DNA of 15,653 nucleotides from Thermoleophilia bacterium (GCA_029858755.1 JAOUEK010000006.1:1-15653); one strand, 5' to 3'. Positions 6,639 through 13,482 are shown, counted from the stretch's first letter. The notes: generated from the sequence alone by a model not told the origin. Made by a program: numbers and translations.

Positions 6639-7691
6639 CTAGGAGCCCAGCCGGAAGCCGGTCGGCGTGGCAGTCACCTCGAGCGGGCTCGTCGGCAAGC
6701 CCGGCGCGGGCTCGGTCGCGTTGTAGCCTCCCGGGGCGACGTCGTTCGGCGTGCCCGGGTGGAAGAGCGACGCGAGCAGCTGGATCTGGCCGCGCCCGAC
6801 TCCGAGCTCGAACTGGCCGCCGCCGTAGGCGGCGATACCGTGCGCCTCGCAGTGCTCGTAGGCGGCGAACAGTCGCTCCACCGAGCCGAACCGCGACGGC
6901 TTCACGTTCACCGTGGTCGGCGGCCAGCGCAGTGCCTCGATGTCCGCGACCGAGTGGATGATCGCGTCCCATGTGACCCGGTCGGCCACGGGCTCGAGCA
7001 GCGCCTCCGTCTCGGGCGTCAGCGCCGGGTCCTCGAGCCACGCCTTCGGGAACGCCTCGATCACGCGCCGGTAGAGGTCCGGGTCGGCCGGGTTGTCGAC
7101 GGTCGTGCCCGAGTACTGGCCCTTGAGGTCGATCGAGTCGACGCAGCCGAGCTCGCGGAGCTCGTCGAAGATCGCGTCGGTCCACTCGGGCCGCGCGTCG
7201 AGCTTGAAGCGGAGGCCGGGGTAGAGGTCGAGGAAGCCTCGCAGGCGTGCTGTGCTCGGCGGCTCGCCGAGCCCGCCCGACGCCACGAACGTCACCGGCT
7301 GTGCGCGGCGGCCCACCGCGTCGCCCAGCGAGCGGCCGGCCTGGCGCAGCGCGAGGTCGAGCGCCGCGCTCTCGAAGGCCCAGCGGCGGTAGTCGAGGTA
7401 GGCGTGCCGCTCGGGCTCCTCCTCGAACAGGGGCAGCGTGGCGAGATGCTGCGAGAACGAGTGCAGGGTCCAGTCTCCCTGCAGCGGCAGCACCGGCCCC
7501 CGTGCCTGCTGCGCGTCGTGGAGCTCGCCGTCGTAGGTGACGTCCTCGCCGTGGCCCTCCTCGCCGCCGCCGACGAGGCGCACGACGGTCGTCTTGCGCG
7601 TGAACTCCGGGCGAACGACCTGCTGGAGGCCGTCCAGCGCGTAGCGCTCGACGAGGAGCGGCAGGTCGCGGACGGAGTCGTAGAGGCTCAC
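6639..7691 (-). CDS. Enolase-superfamily enzyme (MLE/OSBS-like), substrate unknown
   Basis: A 350-residue protein with the two-part enolase-superfamily plan: an N-terminal capping domain (YALDGLQ..., TRKTTVVRLVGGGEEGHGED) and a barrel with ordered catalytic positions: Lys163 in RFKLDA, Asp188 in VDSIDLKGQY, Glu220 in AWLEDP, Asp242 in VTWDAIIHS and Lys264 in VNVKPSRFGS. This is the muconate-lactonizing subgroup pattern of lysines and Mg ligands on successive strands, for enolate-forming chemistry on carboxylates (racemisation, elimination, cycloisomerisation). The end GGGQFELGVGRGQIQLLASL is well marked. It could be an o-succinylbenzoate-synthase relative, but the putative MqnB suggests menaquinone is made by the futalosine route, so OSBS is unlikely. 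GTG at 7691 has GGAGG 4 nt upstream. It follows psuG, with element copy B filling the 121-nt gap; a joint role with PsuG is possible but unproven. Confidence 0.8.
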   Translation of the reverse strand: MSLYDSVRDLPLLVERYALDGLQQVVRPEFTRKTTVVRLVGGGEEGHGEDVTYDGELHDAQQARGPVLPLQGDWTLHSFSQHLATLPLFEEEPERHAYLDYRRWAFESAALDLALRQAGRSLGDAVGRRAQPVTFVASGGLGEPPSTARLRGFLDLYPGLRFKLDARPEWTDAIFDELRELGCVDSIDLKGQYSGTTVDNPADPDLYRRVIEAFPKAWLEDPALTPETEALLEPVADRVTWDAIIHSVADIEALRWPPTTVNVKPSRFGSVERLFAAYEHCEAHGIAAYGGGQFELGVGRGQIQLLASLFHPGTPNDVAPGGYNATEPAPGLPTSPLEVTATPTGFRLGS

Positions 7692-7818
7692 AGTGCCTCC
7701 GCCGCAGAGCACGAATCTGCGAACGCAGATCCGTGCCCGCGACGATCCCTGAAGCGGCCGCGGTCGCGGCCGCTGCCGGCGCTCGACGCAGGAAGGGTCG
7801 ACGGGGGAAGGCTCACAG
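7684..7818 (-). mobile_element. Putative 125-bp mobile element, copy B, with flanking direct repeats
   Basis: On the minus strand CTGTGAGCCT occurs at 7818-7809 and at 7693-7684, 125 bp apart; the match extends to 14 of 16 bases. The enclosed 115 bp carry the segment 7702-7789 that aligns without gaps to copy A (76 of 88 identical). The upstream repeat holds the psuG stop TGA and the downstream one holds the GTG of the enolase-superfamily gene. The repeat sequence differs from that of copy A except for the shared GTGAG, as expected for two independent insertions at similar targets. The gap between stop and start is 121 nt, exactly as in copy A. Confidence 0.7.
7707..7738 (-). ncRNA. Main hairpin of element copy B
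   Basis: This is the same structure as at 2310-2341, with arms 7707-7720 and 7725-7738 and loop GUUC. Compared with copy A one G-C pair has become A-U (7711 with 7734), and two single-sided changes (at 7714 and 7737) give G-U wobbles on the minus strand, while on the plus strand they would be A-C mismatches. The second hairpin (arms 7753-7761 and 7766-7774, loop at 7762-7765) is 9 bp here. It would lie in the psuG-enolase mRNA just before the GGAGG ribosome site. Confidence 0.55.
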
Positions 7819-8700
7819 CGCCGCGTACGCTACCGCCACGTCGGCGGCCAGCCGTGCGTTGGCGACGATCAGGTCCCGGTTGACCCGCAGCGTCTCGCCG
7901 CCCGTGCGCTCGTGAAGGGCCGCAAGCACGAACGGGGTCACCGCCTGTCCTGTGATCCCGCGCGTGGCGGCGTCGAGCACGGCCTGCTCGAGCAACGGCT
8001 CCACTTCGAGGCTCTCCGCGGGCGGGCGTCCGACGAGCAGGCCGCCACCGCCGAGCCGCCAGTGGGACACCGCGATGCGCGCCGCCTCGTCAGCGGCCTC
8101 CACCCTCGTCGACACGGGTGGCCCGCCCTCCGCCGCGTAGAAGAGCGGCAGAGTGTCGGTACGCCAGCCGAGCGTGGGCACGCCGAGCGTCTCCAGCAGC
8201 TCCGCGGTGGCTGGCACGTCGAGCAGCGACTTCACCCCCGAGGAGACGACGACGGCCGGAATGCGCGCGAGGGCGCCGAGGTCGGCGGAGACGTCGGGCG
8301 GGTCCGGGAAGCCGCGGTGCACGCCACCGAGGCCGCCGGTGCCCATGAAGCGGATGCCGACGGTGGCCGCGACCGCGAGCGTGCCCCCGACGGTGGTCGC
8401 GCCGACGGCTCCCTGCACGGCGCAGGCGGCGAGGTCGCGGGGCCCGAGCTTGCGCGCCTCCGGCGTGAAGCGCTCGAGGTCGGCGGCGGCGAGGCCCACC
8501 TGGACGCGCCCGTCGAGCACGCCGATCGTCGCGGGTATCGCGCCCGCCTCCCGGACGGCTGCCTCGCTCGCGAGGCCCACCGCGACGCCGTCGGGCGCCG
8601 GGAAGCCGTGCGCGATCAGAGTCGTCTCGAGCGCGACGACCGGGCGCTCCTCCCCGAGCGCCACCCGCACTTCGTCCGAGACCGCGACGGGACCCTGCAC
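7813..8700 (-). CDS. psuG: Pseudouridine-5'-phosphate glycosidase
   Basis: PsuG reversibly splits pseudouridine 5'-phosphate into uracil and ribose 5-phosphate in pseudouridine salvage; it is a cytoplasmic trimer that needs a divalent metal. The 295-residue protein has the normal family length and blocks: PVVALETTLIAHGFPAP (20-36, catalytic Glu25), ATIGVLDGRVQVGL, ACAVQGAVGATTVGGTLAVA, FMGTGGLGGVHRG, DVSADLGALARIPAVVVSSG followed by VKSLLD (active-site Asp and Lys region), LGWRTDTLPLFY, and the tail ITGQAVTPFVLAALHERTGG. GTG at 8700 is 6 nt from a minus-strand TAGGCT box with no Shine-Dalgarno site, so it is probably leaderless. It is the first gene before the enolase-superfamily gene. A PfkB kinase that could be PsuK lies beyond the divergent gene 8758-9210. 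Confidence 0.95.
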   Translation of the reverse strand: MQGPVAVSDEVRVALGEERPVVALETTLIAHGFPAPDGVAVGLASEAAVREAGAIPATIGVLDGRVQVGLAAADLERFTPEARKLGPRDLAACAVQGAVGATTVGGTLAVAATVGIRFMGTGGLGGVHRGFPDPPDVSADLGALARIPAVVVSSGVKSLLDVPATAELLETLGVPTLGWRTDTLPLFYAAEGGPPVSTRVEAADEAARIAVSHWRLGGGGLLVGRPPAESLEVEPLLEQAVLDAATRGITGQAVTPFVLAALHERTGGETLRVNRDLIVANARLAADVAVAYAAL

Positions 8701-8706
8701 GACGCG

Positions 8707-8750
8707 AGCCTACCGGCGCCTCCCTCGTCGGGCCCGGCTGCAGCTAGGCT
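8707..8750. promoter_or_regulatory. Divergent pair of TAGGCT boxes (psuG and the DUF1579-like gene)
   Basis: The 57-bp gap between two divergent starts has TAGGCT on the minus strand (8712-8707, 6 nt from the psuG GTG) and TAGGCT on the plus strand (8745-8750, 7 nt from the ATG at 8758). The same hexamer at nearly the same distance on both sides supports two leaderless promoters. Confidence 0.55.
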
Positions 8751-8757
8751 CGAGGCG

Positions 8758-9210
8758 ATGGGCGACGTCGCTGCTGCCCTCACCGTCGAGGAGCGCCAGT
8801 TCGACTTCTGGCTGGGCGCGTGGCGGGTGACCTGGGGCGACGGCCTCGAGGGCCGGAACCGGATCGAGCGGCGGCTCGGACGCGTGATCGTCGAGGAGTT
8901 CGACGGGCGACCCGGCGTCGACCTGCTCGGGCACAGCGTCTCGGTCTACGACAGGGACGCCGCCTGCTGGAAGCAGACGTGGGTGGACAGCGAGGGCGGC
9001 TACATCGACCTGGTGGGCGGCCTCGCCCACGGCCGCATGGAGCTCTTCCACGAGCGCGAGGCCGAGGGCGAGCGCGTCCGCTTCCGCATGCTCTTCGACG
9101 ACATCTCCGAGGACGGCTTCGACTGGACGTGGAGCCGCTTGCTCGACGGAGCCTGGGCGACGCGCTGGGCGATCCGCTACGAGCGCCTCGAGCCCCCGGC
9201 CGGCGGGTAG
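8758..9210 (+). CDS. DUF1579-like conserved protein
   Basis: A 150-residue soluble protein opening with VEERQFDFWLGAWRVTWGDG (10-29), the FDFWLGxWxV motif typical of DUF1579-like and related lipocalin/THAP4-type beta-barrel proteins. It then runs as alternating beta strands with many Trp/Tyr: SVSVYDRDAACWKQTWVDSE, GGYIDLVGG, MELFHEREAEG, FDWTWSRLLDGAWATRWAIR. No catalytic motif or signal peptide is visible, and the function is unknown. The ATG at 8758 is preceded by a TAGGCT box and no ribosome site. It separates psuG from the kinase gene and ends 3 nt before the convergent kinase stop. Confidence 0.82.
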   Translation: MGDVAAALTVEERQFDFWLGAWRVTWGDGLEGRNRIERRLGRVIVEEFDGRPGVDLLGHSVSVYDRDAACWKQTWVDSEGGYIDLVGGLAHGRMELFHEREAEGERVRFRMLFDDISEDGFDWTWSRLLDGAWATRWAIRYERLEPPAGG

Positions 9211-9213
9211 CCG

Positions 9214-10035
9214 TCAGGAGCGCGGCGGCATCGACCCGGCCCGCTCGACGCAGCGGGCGGCCGCCGCCAGCGCCAGCTCCGGGCCACCGACGAGCCACCC
9301 GGCCGCGAGCGCATCACCGGCGCCGGTCGTGTCCACGACGTCGGCGACGGGGAGGGCCGGCAGCTCTTCGCCGTCGAAGGAGCAGCCCGCGGCGCCGCGC
9401 TTGACGATCCACGACGGGCCTTCGACCCGGCCGCCGACCCACTCGTCCTCGTCCTCGTTGGCGAAGACGACGTCCGGTCGGAGGGTCGCGAGGTCGGCCC
9501 TCACCCTGTCGTGCCCGGCGTCGCGGATGCCGGTCCAGGAGGCGAGGTCGACGCTCACCCGTGCGCCCGCCCCCCGCGCCAGCGCGGCCGCTCGCAGCGC
9601 GGCGCTCCGCACCGGCTCGGCGAACAGCGCGTAGCCGGACACGTGCAGCCAGCCGCAGCCTTCGAGCCATGCGGGCTCGAGCTCGTCGGGGTGCAGCTCG
9701 ACGGCGACCCCGCGGTCTGGGCACATCGTGCGCTCGCCGTCTGCATCGACCAGCGAGACCACGACGCCGCTGCGACCGTCCGCCACGACCGGGCCCACGA
9801 TCTCGACGCCCTGCGCCGCGAGCTCGGACGCCGCGGCGCGGCCTGCGGCATCGTCGCCGCGCTTCCCGATGTAGCGGGCGTGCCCGCCGAGCGCGCAGAC
9901 CCACGCGGCGACGTTCGCCGCCTGACCGCCCGCCCCGATCGTGATCTCCGACGAGGCGTCGGCCCCGCGCGCGAGGGGCTCGCGCAGGCGGACGATCACG
10001 TCGAGCGCGAGGTCGCCGAGGGTGCAGATGCGCAT
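9214..10035 (-). CDS. PfkB/ribokinase-family sugar kinase, possible pseudouridine kinase
   Basis: A 273-residue PfkB-family kinase that phosphorylates a hydroxymethyl group of a sugar or nucleoside with ATP. Marks are the N-terminal ICTLGDLALDVIVRL, the substrate-binding glycine motif TIGAGGQAANVAAWVCALGG (32-51), VVFANEDEDEWVGG (PfkB NEDE-like block), and the C-terminal signature DTTGAGDALAAGW (235-247, catalytic base Asp241). Its closeness to psuG makes pseudouridine kinase (PsuK) a reasonable guess, since psuG and psuK are commonly neighbours; ribokinase or another sugar kinase remains possible. ATG at 10035 is chosen from the start of the conserved first strand. A GGGAGG lies upstream at 13 nt spacing, and no TAnnnT box at the usual distance was found. 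It is divergent from the small gene at 10055, with 19 bp between. Confidence 0.85.
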   Translation of the reverse strand: MRICTLGDLALDVIVRLREPLARGADASSEITIGAGGQAANVAAWVCALGGHARYIGKRGDDAAGRAAASELAAQGVEIVGPVVADGRSGVVVSLVDADGERTMCPDRGVAVELHPDELEPAWLEGCGWLHVSGYALFAEPVRSAALRAAALARGAGARVSVDLASWTGIRDAGHDRVRADLATLRPDVVFANEDEDEWVGGRVEGPSWIVKRGAAGCSFDGEELPALPVADVVDTTGAGDALAAGWLVGGPELALAAAARCVERAGSMPPRS

Positions 10036-10042
10036 GGAGGTC

Positions 10043-10048
10043 TACGAT
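10043..10048 (+). promoter_or_regulatory. TACGAT box, likely leaderless promoter of the small protein
   Basis: TACGAT ends 6 nt before the ATG at 10055. The box sits inside the 19-bp gap between two divergent start codons, so the promoter of this gene must overlap the start of the kinase gene. Confidence 0.45.
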
Positions 10049-10054
10049 CCTCCC

Positions 10055-10249
10055 ATGGACGACGGCGAACGTCGCCCGCGGCGCTTGCGCTCGTTCGTGC
10101 TCGGCGGGCTCGTCGGGGCCTCGGCGATGGCCGCCGCTCGGCGCCGCGCGCAACGACGTCGCGGCCGGCGGGCGCGTGGGCTGTCCGCGTTCGAGAGCGC
10201 CCCCTGCTACCGGGAGTCCGTCGAGCGCAGCCACAGCGACGGGCCGTAG
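10055..10249 (+). CDS. Small basic membrane-associated protein, unknown
   Basis: A 64-residue protein: MDDGERRPRRLRSFVLGG opens into a short hydrophobic stretch (SFVLGGLVGASAMAAA, about 13-28), then a run of arginines ([14 protein letters not shown]) and a short C-terminal piece GLSAFESAPCYRESVER. A weak single helix followed by strong positive charge suggests an inner-membrane protein with its C-terminus in the cytoplasm. I do not recognise a family. Support comes from the TACGAT box at the usual distance, an ATG start and a non-random hydrophobic/basic layout. Against it, the last 43 nt overlap the end of the convergent GT39 gene (10207-10249), and arginine runs are easy to get in very GC-rich DNA. 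Confidence 0.5.
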   Translation: MDDGERRPRRLRSFVLGGLVGASAMAAARRRAQRRRGRRARGLSAFESAPCYRESVERSHSDGP

Positions 10250-11844
10250 CCGCGCAGCGCCCGCGACGCGTGCTCGACCGTGGCCATGTTCACGGCAGCG
10301 TCGCCGATCCCCAGCGAGCGGCCGACGAGCATCGCGCGCGCCGCATAGAAGAGGTAGCGCTCGGCGCTGCGCACGGGCTCCCGCGTGCGCAACACCAGGA
10401 ACGGGCCGAACGCGCGGGCCTCGAACGCTGCCGCCGGTGTGGGTGACCGTTCCTCGATCTCGAGGCGCCGCCGCACGTTGTTGCGCCTGCTCGCGTCGAA
10501 TGCCCAGACGCCGCGCCCGAGCGGGAGCGGCTGCTCGAGCAGCGTGCGGAGCGCGAGCACGGAGTCGGCACGGGGGAGGACGATGCGGGAGAAGCGCGCG
10601 TCCCGCTCCCAGGCGCCGAGGAAGAGGGGGTCGTAGCCGAGGAGGACGTCGTCGGGGCGGGAGGTCGACGCGAGGAAGGCCTCGGCGCTCGAGCGGGCGA
10701 GCTGACGCTGGTCGGGCTCCCATTCGAACAGCGGCGCCGTGCGCTGCCACGCCCAGCCGACCTCCGCCACCAGGAGGGCGGCGACTGCGACCGCGGCGAG
10801 CGTGGGTGCCCGCCTGCCGACACGGGCGAGGCCGGCGGCGACCAGGATCGCGAGGAACGGCAGCGCGAAGATCAGGTGACGGGGCTCGGGTGACGCGGAG
10901 CCGCCGAAGCGGGCGGTGAGGAACGCGGCGGCCGGCACGCCGACCGTGGCCAGGGCGAGCAGCCGCGCCTCCCTGCGGACGGAGACGAGCCCGACCGCCG
11001 CCAACGCGAGCACCGGCCCGAGCAGCCACCACCATCCGGTGCTGAAGTCGCCGGCGCTCCGCCACAGGAAGCGCGCGACGGAGTCGGGCCCCCCGAGGCG
11101 GGCGCCGCCCGGGCCCACGCCGACGTCGAAGCGCCCTGCGAGCACGAGGTCGGTGATCCAGAACGGCGTCCCGAGCACGAGCACGGCGACGCCGGCCCAT
11201 GCCGCCTGGCGGATCCGGTCGCGCCGTTCGGCGAGCACGTACGCACCCTGGGCGGCGAGCACGAGCGCACCGTAGGGGTGTGCCGCCACCGCCAGCAGGC
11301 CGATCCCCACCCACGCGGCCCAGAGCCTGCGACCGCCGTGGTCGAGCGCCCGCAGCAGGACGAGGAACGAGGCGGTCGACACCAGGAGGAAGAGGCTGTA
11401 CATGCGTCCGTAGACGCCGTGGAAGAGAAAGCCCCAGCTGCAGGCGGCGAGCGCAGTCGCGGTCACGCCGACCAGCGGGCCGGCCAGCCGCCGCCCGAGC
11501 AGGGCGATCAGCGGCAGGCTCGCCACTGCGAACACGGCCGAGAGGGTGCGCAACGCCCCCAGGCCGAAACCCGCGTGCGCGACGGCCCAGGCGAGCAGGA
11601 AGTGCAGCGGCGCGCCGCCGCGATCACGGGTCACGTGGTCGATCAGGCCGGGAAGCGTGTCGCGGCCCACGAACAGCGCCAGCGTCTCGTCCTCGTGCGG
11701 CGGCCACGCCATCAGCTGGTGCGCCAGGAACCCGGCGGCGGCGGCTACCACCATGCTCACCCCGAGCCAGAAGCCGCGCGCGGCGACCAGCGCGCGTGGC
11801 GGCGCCGTGGGCAGCCGCGTGACCGGCCGGAGGGTCTCCGTCAC
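10207..11844 (-). CDS. GT39-type membrane glycosyltransferase (second)
   Basis: A 545-residue polytopic protein of the GT-C/PMT type, expected to use a polyprenyl-phosphate sugar at the outer membrane face. After helix 1 (about 25-45) the outer loop has WPPHEDETLALFVGRD (47-62), with the acidic residues at 51-53 in the catalytic position, then DRGGAPLHFLLAWAVAH, a usual second loop motif. About ten helices follow (ALRTLSAVFAVASLPLIALL, WVGIGLLAVAAHPYGALVLA and others). EPRHLIFALPFLAIL (about 320-334) is the usual motif before the last helices, and a roughly 180-residue soluble C-terminal domain ends the protein. GTG at 11844 is 7 nt from a minus-strand TATCGT box. It is not obviously a duplicate of the GT39 protein at 4052: the two differ in loops and tail. 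The substrate is unknown. Confidence 0.85.
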   Translation of the reverse strand: MTETLRPVTRLPTAPPRALVAARGFWLGVSMVVAAAAGFLAHQLMAWPPHEDETLALFVGRDTLPGLIDHVTRDRGGAPLHFLLAWAVAHAGFGLGALRTLSAVFAVASLPLIALLGRRLAGPLVGVTATALAACSWGFLFHGVYGRMYSLFLLVSTASFLVLLRALDHGGRRLWAAWVGIGLLAVAAHPYGALVLAAQGAYVLAERRDRIRQAAWAGVAVLVLGTPFWITDLVLAGRFDVGVGPGGARLGGPDSVARFLWRSAGDFSTGWWWLLGPVLALAAVGLVSVRREARLLALATVGVPAAAFLTARFGGSASPEPRHLIFALPFLAILVAAGLARVGRRAPTLAAVAVAALLVAEVGWAWQRTAPLFEWEPDQRQLARSSAEAFLASTSRPDDVLLGYDPLFLGAWERDARFSRIVLPRADSVLALRTLLEQPLPLGRGVWAFDASRRNNVRRRLEIEERSPTPAAAFEARAFGPFLVLRTREPVRSAERYLFYAARAMLVGRSLGIGDAAVNMATVEHASRALRGYGPSLWLRSTDSR

Positions 11845-11851
11845 GGAGGCG

Positions 11852-11922
11852 ACGATAGTGGCTGCCGGGGCGCCCTCGCACCCGCTGCGGCGCGGGGTCG
11901 CGCGGGTCGACGCTGGTAGATT
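11852..11922. promoter_or_regulatory. Divergent TAnnnT boxes between GT39 and fmdB
   Basis: In the 86-bp gap a minus-strand TATCGT (11857-11852) stands 7 nt from the GT39 GTG, and a plus-strand TAGATT (11917-11922) stands 8 nt from the fmdB GTG at 11931. Neither gene has a Shine-Dalgarno site, so both look leaderless. Confidence 0.5.
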
Positions 11923-11930
11923 GCCCCCCC

Positions 11931-12254
11931 GTGCCGATCTACGAGTACCGCTGCCCGGACGGCCACACCTTCGAGGTGTTCCAGCGGATGGCCGACCCGC
12001 CGGTCGAGCGGTGCGAGGTCTGCGGCGCCGGCCCGGTGGAGAAGGTGTTGTTCCCGGTCGCCGTGCACTTCAAGGGCTCCGGCTTCTACTCCACCGACTA
12101 CGGACGCGGCTCGCGCAAGGCTGCGGCCAAGGAGAGCGACTCGGGTGGCGACAGCGGCTCGGAGAAGTCGACCGAGAAGAAGGACACGCAGTCGTCCGGC
12201 ACGTCGGGCTCCGGGTCGAGCTCGGGGTCGACGTCGTCCGGCGCGTCGGATTGA
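11931..12254 (+). CDS. FmdB-family zinc ribbon protein
   Basis: A 107-residue protein with an N-terminal FmdB-type zinc ribbon (MPIYEYRCPDGHTFEVFQRM, then CEVCGAGPVEKVLF) and the usual VAVHFKGSGFYSTDYG block (about 44-59). The last 45 or so residues are a low-complexity Ser/Gly/Lys/Glu tail, probably unstructured. FmdB proteins are small putative regulatory proteins of unclear function. The first ligand pair is Cys8 and His12 (CPDGH) instead of the common CxxC, so the site would be C-H-C-C (Cys8, His12, Cys28, Cys31). The start is GTG at 11931, 8 nt after a TAGATT box; MPIYEYRC is the canonical N-terminus, so the start is secure. The gene ends 13 nt from the convergent LCP gene. Confidence 0.93.
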   Translation: MPIYEYRCPDGHTFEVFQRMADPPVERCEVCGAGPVEKVLFPVAVHFKGSGFYSTDYGRGSRKAAAKESDSGGDSGSEKSTEKKDTQSSGTSGSGSSSGSTSSGASD

Positions 12255-12267
12255 GCGGCGCACGGTG

Positions 12268-13458
12268 CTACAGGCGGCGGTCGCCGACGACGCAGCCCGG
12301 CGCATAGAGCAGCCCTTTCGGGGGTGGGAGCGGCGCGGACTTCCCCGCGAACATCGCCACCGTGGCGACGTTGTCCTCGGAGCCCAGGATCACCGACTCG
12401 CCGCCGATCGTCGCCGGGTCTCCGCCGAGCCGGCAGTGCAGGGCCTTTTCCGAGTCGGCCCTGAAGTAGACCCAGCCGAGCTGGACGAGTTGCGCGGCGC
12501 CGAGGTCCGTGGCGAGCGGCGCCATCACGTCGCCGCCGGAGAAGGGGAGCCGCAGCAGCCCGCCGAGGCTCGTCAGCCGGTCCGCCGTGGCCTGCACGAC
12601 CTGCTGCTGGCGACGCGCGCGGTCGAGGTCGGTCTCCGACGGGTCGAGGCGGTTCTCGCGGATTCGCGAGTAGACGAGCGCGCGACGGCCGTCCATGTGC
12701 TGCCGGCCCTTCGCAAACCGCCAGCCCTCCCATTGCGAGCAGCGCGCCGCGGTCGCGTACGGGCAGTCGAACCGGTTCGAGACGATCGGCGCGGGCACCG
12801 TCACGTCGATCCCGCCGACGGCGTCGATCAGCTCCTCGAAGCGGTCGAAGTCGACGAACGCGACGTGGTTCACCTCGAGCCCGGTCAGCTCCTTCACCGT
12901 CCGCAGCGCGAGCGTGGCGCCACCGCTCTGGTAGGCGGAGTTGATCTTGGCGGTGCCCACTCCGGGGATGTCGACGCGGAGGTCCCTCGGGATCGACAGG
13001 AAGGCGAGGCGGCCCGTGCCGGGGTCTGTGCGGAGGAGCATGATCGAGTCGGAGCGGTTCGACCCGGCCCGGTCCGCCCGTAGGCCGCCGTCGGTGCCCA
13101 GCACGAGGATCGTCGTCGGCTTCGACACGAGCAACCCGTCCTGCGGCGTGAGCAGCGGGAGCACGCTCCGCGGCACACGCTCGTTGGCCTTGGCGACGCC
13201 GCTGCGGAAGGAGAGGAAGCCGGCCACCGCCCAGACCACGAGCAGCACGCCGAGCACGGCGAGCCCCACGAGGGCACCCCGGCGGATGCGGCGCCGCCGG
13301 GAGCGCGTCGTCGGGCTGCGGGCCGGGGTCGGAGTCGGGGCCGGGGCCGCGGCCGCGGGCTGGCGCGAGGCCTGCGGCGAGGTGTGGCGTGTGAGGGGGA
13401 CCCGGCCCTTGACCCGCCCGCCCTTGTAGCGGCGGTACGGCTTCTGCTGCTCGGGCAT
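12268..13458 (-). CDS. LytR-CpsA-Psr (LCP) family cell-wall glycopolymer transferase
   Basis: LCP proteins transfer polyprenyl-linked glycopolymers to peptidoglycan outside the membrane. The 396-residue protein has a basic, Pro/Ala-rich cytoplasmic N-terminus (1-60), one transmembrane helix (about 61-84, GALVGLAVLGVLLVVWAVAG) and an external LCP domain with all the usual marks: TTILVLGTD (115-123), RSDSIMLLR (135-143), SIPRDLRVDIPG (155-166), KINSAY (171-176), and HMDGRRALVYSRIRENRLDP (254-273) with the arginines that bind the pyrophosphate lipid. ATG at 13458 is the first start that leaves the divergent ROK gene intact and is 10 nt after a minus-strand TACCAT box. The frame stays open far upstream (to 15180), but that is antisense to ROK and rsmI. 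It may work with the two GT39 proteins in surface glycan assembly (inference). Confidence 0.92.
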   Translation of the reverse strand: MPEQQKPYRRYKGGRVKGRVPLTRHTSPQASRQPAAAAPAPTPTPARSPTTRSRRRRIRRGALVGLAVLGVLLVVWAVAGFLSFRSGVAKANERVPRSVLPLLTPQDGLLVSKPTTILVLGTDGGLRADRAGSNRSDSIMLLRTDPGTGRLAFLSIPRDLRVDIPGVGTAKINSAYQSGGATLALRTVKELTGLEVNHVAFVDFDRFEELIDAVGGIDVTVPAPIVSNRFDCPYATAARCSQWEGWRFAKGRQHMDGRRALVYSRIRENRLDPSETDLDRARRQQQVVQATADRLTSLGGLLRLPFSGGDVMAPLATDLGAAQLVQLGWVYFRADSEKALHCRLGGDPATIGGESVILGSEDNVATVAMFAGKSAPLPPPKGLLYAPGCVVGDRRL

Positions 13459-13467
13459 GCGGGCCGA

Positions 13468-13474
13468 TATGGTA
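13468..13474. promoter_or_regulatory. Overlapping bidirectional -10 box between LCP and ROK genes
   Basis: The 7-mer TATGGTA gives TATGGT on the plus strand (13468-13473, 9 nt from the ATG at 13483) and TACCAT on the minus strand (13474-13469, 10 nt from the ATG at 13458). One near-symmetric box could thus serve two leaderless genes in a gap of only 24 bp. Confidence 0.5.
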
Positions 13475-13482
13475 GCCGCGCG

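Noticed and set aside
7702..7789. REP/RAYT-type palindrome or a simple intrinsic terminator
   Set aside because: No GTAG-type motif at the hairpin base and no T-run. It sits inside operons with a ribosome site right after it, and the direct repeats and ungapped 88-nt similarity go beyond a terminator.
9314..11314. A 666-codon minus-strand open frame over the PfkB and GT39 genes
   Set aside because: Arg-rich shadow in another frame of two recognised genes on the same strand; no motifs.
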